A program made the translations under genes and the position numbers. Positions 8,617-16,673 of a DNA stretch of 64,000 nucleotides are shown one piece after another (within the stretch, counting starts at the first letter, position 1; each line of letters opens with the position of its first letter). The stretch comes from an uncultured Muribaculaceae bacterium (GTDB lineage Bacteria; Bacteroidota; Bacteroidia; Bacteroidales; Muribaculaceae), in assembly GCA_934590135.1 (NCBI GenBank), contig CAKTOT010000001.1, positions 1 through 64,000 on the forward strand, read 5' to 3'. The notes below the pieces were generated by a model. It was not told the origin of the DNA. It ran no database searches and was given only the letters and a program-made list of their open reading frames with translations.

Positions 8617-8668
8617 TGCGACACCCTCGGGCAAGACCATATTGCCCGAGGATGTCGCGCTTTTTTTG
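8617..8668 (+). terminator. Intrinsic terminator of the purM-mltF-DUF3332 run
   Basis: CGACA-C-CCTCGGGCAA (from 8619) pairs with TTGCCCGAGG-A-TGTCG (to 8657) with one mismatch, followed within three bases by seven T. It is a classical rho-independent form. Confidence 0.85.
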
Positions 8669-8705
8669 CTTGAACCAAAGCCTGTTGCGGCTTCCGAGCC
8701 GTGAT

Positions 8706-10004
8706 CTAACTCAGCAGTTCCCGGATGAATTCGTCCCGGTCCGGGCAGTCCGGTTCAAGGCTTAGTCGCTCCGACAGCAGCGAGATAGTCTCGGTTTTCG
8801 GCAGGCTCTTTTCGAGATAAAGGGCTCGCCATTCCTCCGGGGTCAAATCCTCGGTCAGACGATACTCCCGAATGGTTTCAAGCAGATTCTCGACCGAGCG
8901 GTCGGCAATATTTCGCCACTCGGACTTGTCCGGTTCGTCTTCGTTACTGCTACCGATAGATGATGTGCCAATGTCTGGATTGTCAGAATGTCGGCCGCCA
9001 TCAACGATTTCACCTCGCCGGTACTCGGGGAACATCGCGTAAGCCAATTTGCAAAACATTCTCAAGTCACGGCGCTTATCCGCTATAGGGTCGCTTGAAT
9101 TGCAGTAATATCTGCCGCCGATAAGTCGAAAAAACAATTTGCGTACTTTAATATCCCGGCGTAGTGCCTCGGTCACAACATCCTTTGGCGCAATGTAGTA
9201 CAAGTAACGCATACATTCCATCACAGTGTCGTCCCATACGATGGAGGGTACAATTGTTTCGAGCGGCAATCCATTGTCGTCCAATCGACCATCATACACA
9301 AGGAAGTATGGTGAGATATTGTAGTGATGACAGATGCTCTGCAACAGTGCGTTATCTATCGCCCGCCATAAGATGTCCGTCGCCTCATCGCGTTCGATGG
9401 CGCGCTTGGTCTCATACAACAGTCGGACATACACGTCCGGGCCTTCAAGTCGATATTTTTCGATGACATATTCTCGGTCCTCGAGCGCCAGCCTTTTGCC
9501 GACTTGATAGTATCCTGCCGAATTGGCCAACTCCTCTTGATGTCGGCGTACATAGTCGATATTGCCGTACTTGACCAAAAGAAAGGCACACTCCGGCTCG
9601 CGGAACTTCTCCCACAATTCGACAAGTTTTGGCTCGAACGCCTTATTCCAACTATACTTTAATTGTTTGAAGCAAAACAGCCTATCTTGCTTAGAGCCAT
9701 TCAGAAACAGCCATAGAATCTTTTTCTGAATCGAATAATCCTGGTAATTAAAACGGAGTTTCAGCTCTCGCCGTGCGTCCTCTTTGCGACCGCTTCGTTG
9801 GGCACAGTACAGCTTTATTAAAGAAGCAATCGATACATTTCGAGGCCGGGACGAAGCGGCGATCGGCAGAAATCCGAAGACGGCATTATAAGTCTGGCGG
9901 CCGGAGGGCAGGTTGTTCAGCTCGGCCGCAAAGTTGCGGCAGGCGTACTCGTCCGTCTCGGCCATCTCCGACAGCCAATTGTCTTTAGCGTAATGTCTTG
10001 TCAT
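8706..10004 (-). CDS. Hypothetical alpha-helical protein
   Basis: I do not recognise this 432-residue protein. It is charged and rich in Leu, Arg, Glu and Tyr, with no signal peptide or membrane segment, so it is probably cytoplasmic. Most of it looks like successive amphipathic helices in the style of HEAT or TPR-like solenoids (for example LVELWEKFREPECAFLLVKYG and VRLLYETKRAIERDEATDI). A disordered, Ser/Asp/Glu-rich linker follows at about residues 340-362, then a helical C-terminal tail rich in LSERLSLEP. A minus-strand promoter box lies about 110 bases upstream. It stands alone between two terminators. It could be a lineage-specific scaffold or adaptor, but no function can be assigned. 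Confidence 0.7.
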   Translation of the reverse strand: MTRHYAKDNWLSEMAETDEYACRNFAAELNNLPSGRQTYNAVFGFLPIAASSRPRNVSIASLIKLYCAQRSGRKEDARRELKLRFNYQDYSIQKKILWLFLNGSKQDRLFCFKQLKYSWNKAFEPKLVELWEKFREPECAFLLVKYGNIDYVRRHQEELANSAGYYQVGKRLALEDREYVIEKYRLEGPDVYVRLLYETKRAIERDEATDILWRAIDNALLQSICHHYNISPYFLVYDGRLDDNGLPLETIVPSIVWDDTVMECMRYLYYIAPKDVVTEALRRDIKVRKLFFRLIGGRYYCNSSDPIADKRRDLRMFCKLAYAMFPEYRRGEIVDGGRHSDNPDIGTSSIGSSNEDEPDKSEWRNIADRSVENLLETIREYRLTEDLTPEEWRALYLEKSLPKTETISLLSERLSLEPDCPDRDEFIRELLS

Positions 10005-10311
10005 AACATTAAAATAGGTTGTTAATTTGCTTGTGGTTAAATAATTCGATACTGTCGTTGTTCGCCGGGTCGCACTAAGACTACTTCGATCATCCGGCTA
10101 TCCATCGGCAACTGCAAAAATACGGCTTATTTTTTATTTCGAAAAATAATCAGCAGGCATAGATGAAAAATGAGGGCGTGTCATAGTATTTGGTCTCTGT
10201 AGGTACGCAAAACTTTGCGTTCGCACAATAAATGTATTATGATGATTTCCAGAGTGGATGAAGCGTTTGCCGGTTCTGTTCTAATGGTGTGAGAATTCGC
10301 ATATGCCGAGA
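10005..10311. other. Intergenic region between the helical hypothetical and the GLUG protein
   Basis: About 300 bases without a gene. I see one promoter box (10115-10122, minus strand) and A/T-rich sequence; otherwise nothing identifiable. Confidence 0.5.
10115..10122 (-). promoter_or_regulatory. Promoter -7 box of the helical hypothetical
   Basis: TATTTTTG on the minus strand matches TAnnTTTG and lies about 110 bases before the start at 10004. Confidence 0.5.
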
Positions 10312-10350
10312 TAAAAAAAGCGACCCGTACCTTTATGATACGGGCCGCTT
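10312..10350 (-). terminator. Terminator of the giant GLUG surface-protein gene
   Basis: On the minus strand AAGCGGCCCGTA pairs with TACGGGTCGCTT across a short loop, followed by a run of T (A-run at 10313-10319 on plus). It lies 60 bases past the stop codon. Confidence 0.85.
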
Positions 10351-10409
10351 GGATTAACACTAAAAAACTCGTCCACAGTGGTTAATACTGTGAAATCCGA
10401 ATGTGGTCG

Positions 10410-13400
10410 TTACTTGATGTAAACTTTTTGTCCATTGATGATATACAGGCCTGTTGTGAGGTGTTTCTTGTCTGTATGCATACGGATGCCTTGCAGATTG
10501 TATATTACGTCATTGTTAGAATCTGTATTATAAAGCAAGTCATCAACGGCCTCGTGTTTTCCGTCCAGCTCGGCGTTTGTTGTGTATGCTCTGAACGGCA
10601 TCAATCGCAGGGTTTTCACAAATGAACCGGCACTATAACCATAATAAGCATTATCGGTGTCGACAATTCTATAGCTGCCGACGAGTTCGTTATGTACAGT
10701 TTCCGTTGAGGGTTCTATTGTCACGTTTGATGCGGTAAATTTAAGCACACCTCCGAGTTCCGAATCGAACAAGACCGGTATATTGGCCGTTTGAACCGCA
10801 TCTTCAAGCGCAAAATTGTCCGCAGACACTCCTGCTATCTGTTTGTATGTAACACCATCAATGGGGTCTGCTGCAAACGGCAGGTATAGAGACTCGTGCG
10901 CTCCGGCTTCGACTTGGCGTGAGTATAAAGCAGATGTCGCTGTAAATGCCGTCGTAACGCCAAATGGATGTCCGTCTTCCAGTTTCAACGATTTGCAAAT
11001 TCCGTCAACGACCAAATTGTCAGACTTCTCAATTGTCGTAGCGGCGTTGGTATACACAATCGTATTGGGGTTAAGGCCCTCGAATGAAGTGCCTTCAGGA
11101 AGGCTGCGATTTTCTGTCATGTCCACGGTTAGCAGTGACTGATTGTTGTGCAGTGCTGCATCCACAAGTGCCATGTCGTCAGATTCGAAGCGACCGGCGA
11201 GGGAAAGATTTTCCGCATTAGCGATGTCTCCCACGACAATAGTGAAGGGCTCGTCGTCGATATAGAAGCTGGCGTGAAATCCCTTATCGTCAACCGGGCA
11301 TGTGGTTTGATACTCTCGTAGCCAGCCCGTATAGACACCGGGCTTGACAGTCTTGTCAGCAACGATATGCAGGCGTAGGATTTCACCGGAAGTGAGCTTA
11401 TAGCCCTTAACATTCATGTCATTATGGAACATTCCGATTTTTTGTCCTTGCACATGAGCGACAAAAAGGAACTCGCTGCATCGGCGCGTATTCTCATACC
11501 ATAGGTCATCCTCATCTACAGGGTTCTCGTTCAGCTCAAAGCTGAATCCTTCCGGCAGGTAAATTGCCCATTGCGTAGCGCTTGGACGATGCTCCTTGGT
11601 GTTGTTGAGATAGAATATAAAATCGGCGGTATTGCCGGGCGAAACGTTTACCGGTTTCACCCACATACAGATGTCTTTGGTATACTCGTAATCACCCCAT
11701 ACGTCATCAGCCTTACGGGCTTTTGCGGCCTTACGGGCAGCATACGTCGTAAGGTTTTCATCGAGGACGAGGGATGTAACGGAAGATGCATCACGCGAGT
11801 CTATCACGTTGTCCTCCACGACATCGGCGGCCCAGAAGTCCAGGATGTCCAATGATTTGTTTAGGGATAGATTGATAGTACCCACAGCGTCCACGCCCGT
11901 AATGGTTCCATCTTTATTGACATCGCCTTTGCGACGGAATTGTGTAACCTCTAATTGTGTATCTATATCATCGCACATGAAGCTGCGCAATTCGCTGTCG
12001 GCAAGATAAATATTGCGGAACGAGACTTGTCCGATGAAGGGTTTTGTTTGTCTGTCTGCAGCGAGCGTGACATACAGAACCGTTCCCGTATTTCCGGAAA
12101 TAACGGCATCGCTTCCGGCGCCAAAGGCTACGATGCGCATCGAGCCGTCGGGTTGTGCTTTATAGGTCAATGTGTATTTTGACTTATCGACACGGTCGCC
12201 CAAACGAATGTCGGGTTCGCCGAGGGCGTTGTCGGCTATTTTCACTCCGGCAGGAAGAGTCATGTCAAATTGGAAGCTATTGATTTTCGATTTATTATCC
12301 AGGTTGATAGCCAAGTCGCTTTTGCTTCCGGCCATGACGGTGACTGCCGGTATTGATATTACATCATTGACAATGTATATGTTGCCGGAGACCTTGTTGA
12401 GCACAACATTCTCGGCGACACCGCGAGAGAGGAAGCAGTTCTTGAGTAAGAATGCGTAAGAGCCGTTTATTGCATTGTCATCAACCTTGGCTTTCAATAT
12501 CAAGATTTGTCCGTCATCGCCGAGAAGGTTGTATGTGGCGTCTTTGGGCAGACATAAGAATCGTACCGAGCCGTCAGGTTGTTTACGGAAAGAGATAGAG
12601 TGATTACGTGTCAGACGAGTGCCTTTTGTATAGTCATATTCTTCATAATCCTCGTCATATACGAGCGAAACGCCTGTCGGCAGCTGAATGTCAAACTGGA
12701 AGCCGTTGACTGCGTCACCGTTGTGAAGGTTGACTACAATGTCAAAGGTCTCGCCTGCTGCTGCGCGCATCTTGTCTACATACATATAATTGTCACGTCG
12801 TTCGGCTCCTCCGGTCGTATCAAGGCCTATGAGTTGAGGCATCTCGGTTTCGCCAATCTTCCATATTGTTGCGAAGTCCCAGCCGAGGGCCTTGTATGTA
12901 GCCGATTGACGGAGCTTGTCGCCTGAAGTGGCAGTGCCGTTCATGGGGTCATCGTAGACTTCTTGCGCGACACCGTTGATTGAGATAATCATCTTTTCGA
13001 GAGCAAGGTTTTCGGTCGTTACAGGCTCCGGAGCGCCATTACGGAATCCGCCGAGGACACGCATAGCGTTGCCGGACTGCGAAGACACAGAGATTTTCTC
13101 GTTAGCGGCCACCGAGTTTTTCAGTTTGGCCGAAACGCCATCATTGTATGCGACGATGCCTGCTGCGAGCGTTTCGCTCGATAAAGTCCCTGACGCATAG
13201 CAATTGAAAACCCAGCCGTAATTAAGCCCGACGATGCCGCCGACATATCCCGGAGCGGAGATGTTTGCCGTTGTGAAGCAGTCCGAGATATCGCCACTAT
13301 TTTCGGCTACAATGCCGGATGCTTTTGTATCCGTGCCTGTGCCCGTCACTGTTCCGGAGGTGCAACTGCGCGAAATTTTAGTCACAGGATTTGCCTTGGC

Positions 13401-15833
13401 GCAGATGCCGCCGACATTTTTGGAGCCGGCAACGTCACCGTTGAACGAGGATAGTGTAATGTCCAGGCGGTCGGCAATGCCGATTATACCGCCTACAATA
13501 GAGTCTCCGCTGACCGAGGACTGCAGTACTTGCACGTTTTTCAATGTGCAGTAGTAGGCATTGCCGGCAAGAGCGCCTACATTAGTGTCGCCTTTGACAT
13601 CAGACTTGATAATCGTGACATTAGATATGGTGCACGATGTCATATCTCCGGCAAGGATTGCCGTATTGCTGCCGCCGGTAACGGAGCAAGCCTCTAATGT
13701 GAGGTTGGTAATTGTTGCGTCTTGGAGAGTGGAGAATAAGCCGCAGAAATCCGAAGCGGAGTCTTTGACATTGAGATTCTTAATGGTGAAACCACCACCG
13801 TCAAGGTTAGCCATAGTTGCGCCGTTACGTCCTATCGGTTGCCATTTGATACCATTGAGGTCGATGTCATTCATCAGCTTGTACCACGAATGGCCGTTGA
13901 TGTTTTGCAGGTCATTTGCGGTATAAATCTGATAGGGGTCTTCCTGTGTGCCGCTGCCGGGATAGCCGACAGAAGTCATTACGCTATAGCTCGGGAGTTT
14001 GTCGTCGGCCTCGACCCACGCAGTGATACTCTCGCCGGATTTCATGGGATCGGTTCGCACCGTCCACGTATTATCCTTACACTCGGCCGAATAGGTCTGT
14101 CCGGCATATTCCATGAATACGCGTCCGCCGGACATACTCTTGCCTACAATGACGAAGCTGCCCGATACCGGTTCCGATTGGATTAGCGGCGGAACACATT
14201 GTCCGCTCTTGTATGGCAGGCACTCGGTCTCTTGTATCGCCCATTCTTTGTCGAAGTCCCATCCGAGGCCCTGATATGTCGCACGTAGCTTGAACATATC
14301 CTCGCCGCCGGACTCGCCCTCGCTGAGCTTTGTCGAGTAGGTTTGCGATACACCGTTCTTAGACACCTTGGCGCCGGTAAGGGTGTAATTGGTTGTCAGG
14401 CTGCCGATAGCGCCGAAGCCACTGGTCGTTGTAGGTGAGATGCGTGCCACCGGGCCGACAGATGCACTCAATACGGGATTGAGCGCGAAGTTGGATGTTA
14501 CGGTCGCATTTGACGTGATATTGCCGATGATACCGCCCACGTACTTGCTGCCCGCAATGGTGGCGCGGCTGTAATTGCGCGAAATTGCCGAGGCATCGGT
14601 TGAATTGACGGTTCGGGTATGTTCCTTACCATCCCGGTCTGTAATGGTTACTGTTGCGGGGTCCGTGATGGCGCCGCATATTCCTCCGATACCGTTTTTT
14701 GTACCATACGAGTTGCCTCCGACAATCGAACCATTAAAATAACTGTCCGAGACATTAGTGCCGTTGCACGTGCCTATGACACCGCCGGCATCAGAACCTG
14801 TTGCCTTAATTTGTGCCAGCGCAAAGCACCCCGTAACATCCATACATCTTACGGCTTTTTCGTTTGAGAATGTCCAATCCCTGGGACTTGTATAGTCGGA
14901 GTAAAGATAATGAATTTTGAGATCATACGTATATACAAAGCCCAGGGTTTGGCCTATGAGGCCGCCGACCGATGAGCTCGCGGAGATCGACGTTTTAGCT
15001 CCGCAATTGGACACAATATACTTGTACGGAGCTGTGGCATATTCGTAGTAGTTGTAGTAGCCGTAGTAGCCGTCGTAGCCGTCGTAGTCGGTTTTTAATT
15101 TTCTAAAAGCGGAAGTGTCCATAGCGCCTATAAGGCCGCCGACATTAGAGCTGCCGCTGACAGTCCCGGAGGCAAAGCAGTCATCTATAGACTTGTCTGA
15201 TGAGGTCTCTGTCGCGAGAACGTATCCTATAAGACCTCCGACATATTTCGTGCCTTCGACCTCGGCATTTGCCCGACAACTTTTCAGATCGGAGCTACCG
15301 GATTTCCCGATAAGGCCTCCGACACAGTCTGATGCGGTTCGGGCAGAACCCTTGACGTGGCAATTCTCTGCTGCACCGGTGAAACTTCCGGCAAGGATGC
15401 CGACATTATTTGCGCCGTATACCGAGCCTTCAATCGTCAAATTAGTTACGGTGGCCCCCGATGCGACACCGAAGAAGCCTACATCATCGGTAGTTCCACG
15501 GGAGATAGACATGCCTTTGATGGTGTGTCCGTTACCCATAAAAGTGCCTTTGAAAGGATTGGCATCCGTGCCGATGGGATTCCAGCCCTGCTCCGGCGAA
15601 TTAGACGAAATCCACGAGGTGAGGTCGATGTCCGCACCAAGGGTGAAATACACATCCGTTTTCCCCGTGTAATTACGCACCTGGTTCAGCTGCGCCGGGT
15701 TGTAGATTTTGTACGGGTCATCCTTTGTGCCCGCACCCGCGCCGGAAAACTGAGCCGACACATCCGGCACGCCTGATAAGCCCATCACAGCAAGTGCCAA
15801 TAGCACATACCGTAAGAAAGTAAATCTGAACAT
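10410..15833 (-). CDS. Giant secreted surface protein: GLUG repeats, cohesin-like and dockerin-like domains, sorting domain
   Basis: This 1807-residue protein has a signal peptide (about 1-27). Two long blocks of GLUG-type repeats follow at about 85-500 and 640-960 (VGGLIG, VGGIIG and IAGSKYVGG units that build a beta-solenoid). Cohesin-like beta-sandwiches start near 1020 (AGETFDIVVNLHNGDAVNG) and 1155 (VMAGSKSDLAINLDN). A dockerin-like calcium repeat pair lies near 1300 (GDVNKDGTITGVDAVGTI, then DVVEDNVIDSRDASSV), then a third cohesin-like domain near 1390. The C-terminus (IYNLQGIRM to GLYIINGQKVYIK) resembles a type IX sorting domain. A Tyr/Gly/Asp-rich stretch interrupts one GLUG unit near residue 250. 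It is probably an adhesin or glycan-binding surface protein. The long structured leader upstream suggests attenuation control. Confidence 0.82.
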   Translation of the reverse strand: MFRFTFLRYVLLALAVMGLSGVPDVSAQFSGAGAGTKDDPYKIYNPAQLNQVRNYTGKTDVYFTLGADIDLTSWISSNSPEQGWNPIGTDANPFKGTFMGNGHTIKGMSISRGTTDDVGFFGVASGATVTNLTIEGSVYGANNVGILAGSFTGAAENCHVKGSARTASDCVGGLIGKSGSSDLKSCRANAEVEGTKYVGGLIGYVLATETSSDKSIDDCFASGTVSGSSNVGGLIGAMDTSAFRKLKTDYDGYDGYYGYYNYYEYATAPYKYIVSNCGAKTSISASSSVGGLIGQTLGFVYTYDLKIHYLYSDYTSPRDWTFSNEKAVRCMDVTGCFALAQIKATGSDAGGVIGTCNGTNVSDSYFNGSIVGGNSYGTKNGIGGICGAITDPATVTITDRDGKEHTRTVNSTDASAISRNYSRATIAGSKYVGGIIGNITSNATVTSNFALNPVLSASVGPVARISPTTTSGFGAIGSLTTNYTLTGAKVSKNGVSQTYSTKLSEGESGGEDMFKLRATYQGLGWDFDKEWAIQETECLPYKSGQCVPPLIQSEPVSGSFVIVGKSMSGGRVFMEYAGQTYSAECKDNTWTVRTDPMKSGESITAWVEADDKLPSYSVMTSVGYPGSGTQEDPYQIYTANDLQNINGHSWYKLMNDIDLNGIKWQPIGRNGATMANLDGGGFTIKNLNVKDSASDFCGLFSTLQDATITNLTLEACSVTGGSNTAILAGDMTSCTISNVTIIKSDVKGDTNVGALAGNAYYCTLKNVQVLQSSVSGDSIVGGIIGIADRLDITLSSFNGDVAGSKNVGGICAKANPVTKISRSCTSGTVTGTGTDTKASGIVAENSGDISDCFTTANISAPGYVGGIVGLNYGWVFNCYASGTLSSETLAAGIVAYNDGVSAKLKNSVAANEKISVSSQSGNAMRVLGGFRNGAPEPVTTENLALEKMIISINGVAQEVYDDPMNGTATSGDKLRQSATYKALGWDFATIWKIGETEMPQLIGLDTTGGAERRDNYMYVDKMRAAAGETFDIVVNLHNGDAVNGFQFDIQLPTGVSLVYDEDYEEYDYTKGTRLTRNHSISFRKQPDGSVRFLCLPKDATYNLLGDDGQILILKAKVDDNAINGSYAFLLKNCFLSRGVAENVVLNKVSGNIYIVNDVISIPAVTVMAGSKSDLAINLDNKSKINSFQFDMTLPAGVKIADNALGEPDIRLGDRVDKSKYTLTYKAQPDGSMRIVAFGAGSDAVISGNTGTVLYVTLAADRQTKPFIGQVSFRNIYLADSELRSFMCDDIDTQLEVTQFRRKGDVNKDGTITGVDAVGTINLSLNKSLDILDFWAADVVEDNVIDSRDASSVTSLVLDENLTTYAARKAAKARKADDVWGDYEYTKDICMWVKPVNVSPGNTADFIFYLNNTKEHRPSATQWAIYLPEGFSFELNENPVDEDDLWYENTRRCSEFLFVAHVQGQKIGMFHNDMNVKGYKLTSGEILRLHIVADKTVKPGVYTGWLREYQTTCPVDDKGFHASFYIDDEPFTIVVGDIANAENLSLAGRFESDDMALVDAALHNNQSLLTVDMTENRSLPEGTSFEGLNPNTIVYTNAATTIEKSDNLVVDGICKSLKLEDGHPFGVTTAFTATSALYSRQVEAGAHESLYLPFAADPIDGVTYKQIAGVSADNFALEDAVQTANIPVLFDSELGGVLKFTASNVTIEPSTETVHNELVGSYRIVDTDNAYYGYSAGSFVKTLRLMPFRAYTTNAELDGKHEAVDDLLYNTDSNNDVIYNLQGIRMHTDKKHLTTGLYIINGQKVYIK

Positions 15834-15892
15834 GAAATTAGAATATTAGTTTAAGGCAGTATGCTCCGACCGGCCCGATTAGAGTTATCTAT

Positions 15893-15978
15893 AAAAAAAA
15901 AGCGTGGAGCATATTCGGTTTATTTTAACGGAGGCATCGCCAAACGCCTACTACGAAATAAACAGTCCGCTCCCACGC
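15893..15978 (-). terminator. Terminator hairpin inside the leader of the giant surface gene
   Basis: On the minus strand GCGTGGGAGC (plus 15969-15978) pairs with GCTCCACGC (plus 15902-15910) with one bulge. AAATAAAC and GTTTATTT (plus 15956-15963 and 15918-15925) extend the stem perfectly. Nine T follow (A-run 15893-15901 on plus). It lies 60 bases before the surface-protein ATG, with no promoter box between. Confidence 0.7.
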
Positions 15979-16090
15979 CTTATCGGATATGCTCCCCCTT
16001 GCCGGGGAGCGGATATGCGACAAGCATGGCGTTCCTTTGACTGCCTATATCCCTCGTAGTTGTGAAATTTGGCGATTTCCGTTAAAGGAT
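15893..16090 (-). ncRNA. Candidate structured RNA (rod-like; attenuator or 6S-like RNA)
   Basis: Three collinear complementary blocks pair across 163 bases. They are 15924-15932 with 16078-16086 (9 bp), 15936-15944 with 16068-16076 (9 bp) and 15950-15956 with 16054-16060 (7 bp). An apical hairpin GCTCCCC/GGGGAGC sits at 15991-16010. The result is a long rod with internal bulges. Its right half shares bases with the terminator stem at 15902-15978, so the two folds exclude each other. A minus-strand promoter box at 16177-16184 would give an RNA of about 280 bases ending in U9. It could be a free small RNA (6S RNA has this rod shape) or a leader controlling the giant surface gene. I did not match it to a known RNA family. 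Confidence 0.55.
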
Positions 16091-16120
16091 AAAGCACGAA
16101 ACGCTTTTTAGTTATGTATT

Positions 16121-16146
16121 GCAGATAGTTTTAGATACCTATCTGC
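16121..16146 (-). other. 5' hairpin of the leader RNA
   Basis: GCAGATAG and CTATCTGC form an 8-bp perfect stem with a 10-base loop, about 25 bases downstream of the expected start of the leader transcript. Confidence 0.5.
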
Positions 16147-16176
16147 ATTGTCGAAATGCTCGCTTGCATCTCGTTG

Positions 16177-16184
16177 CAAAATTA
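16177..16184 (-). promoter_or_regulatory. Promoter -7 box for the leader RNA / giant surface gene
   Basis: TAATTTTG on the minus strand matches TAnnTTTG. It lies about 90 bases upstream of the rod-shaped element. The 12-base motif CGAATTATTTTT occurs twice nearby (16185-16196, 16217-16228), with a third degenerate copy between. Confidence 0.5.
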
Positions 16185-16221
16185 CGAATTATTTTTATAC
16201 CCGAATGATTTTCAACCGAAT

Positions 16222-16229
16222 TATTTTTG
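16222..16229 (+). promoter_or_regulatory. Rightward candidate promoter box
   Basis: TATTTTTG matches TAnnTTTG on the plus strand, divergent to the leader-RNA promoter. It could feed the hut operon from a distance. Confidence 0.3.
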
Positions 16230-16339
16230 CAGCGCATTTTCGGCCGAAGAAATCCAAGCGGAGAATGTTTTTATGTGAAACGAGAGACGCCTCCTGCGGT
16301 GTTTCCCGGGTGGATGCGGGATTATTGGCAGAAAAGTGC

Positions 16340-16347
16340 TATATTTG
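16340..16347 (+). promoter_or_regulatory. Candidate hut operon promoter box
   Basis: TATATTTG matches TAnnTTTG on the plus strand, about 330 bases before ftcD. It is the nearest clear box upstream of the hut genes. If used, the transcript has a long leader containing the small open frame at 16431-16544. Nearer to ftcD there is only a CCGATATCGG palindrome (16593-16602) and a repeated AAACCGAACA (two copies, about 16556-16585). Confidence 0.4.
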
Positions 16348-16430
16348 CCAGTGAAAGCGGCGGGATAGCCAAGGACGGAGGGCGGCAATGGTGACACATT
16401 GGCGCCTACGACTCGGCTTCCGGCGCTCAA

Positions 16431-16544
16431 ATGCTGCAATTAGTGCGCGCCGAACGTCATCGTGAGGCTTTGGCGCGTAGAATGGCGGCAAAAAAACCTA
16501 ACCCTCCCCCCGAGAAACCGACCGCCCATAAGGGACGGGCATAA
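16431..16544 (+). CDS. Possible small basic peptide in the hut leader
   Basis: A 37-residue frame starts at ATG 16431. It reads like a short charged peptide (VRAERHREALARRMAAKK, then a proline-rich tail PNPPPEKP). It lies between the candidate promoter at 16340 and ftcD. The codon pattern looks protein-like but the frame is short, and part of it is open further upstream without an ATG. It could be a chance frame, a leader peptide, or the end of a decayed gene. No homology is known to me. Confidence 0.25.
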   Translation: MLQLVRAERHREALARRMAAKKPNPPPEKPTAHKGRA

Positions 16545-16673
16545 ATCCATAAAACCGAACACGTAATATCAAAAAACCGAACAAACATAATCCGATATCG
16601 GACAACTATACGGACATCGAATATACAATATCGAAACCAAACACAAATAAACACATAAGTGCCAGACCTAATC

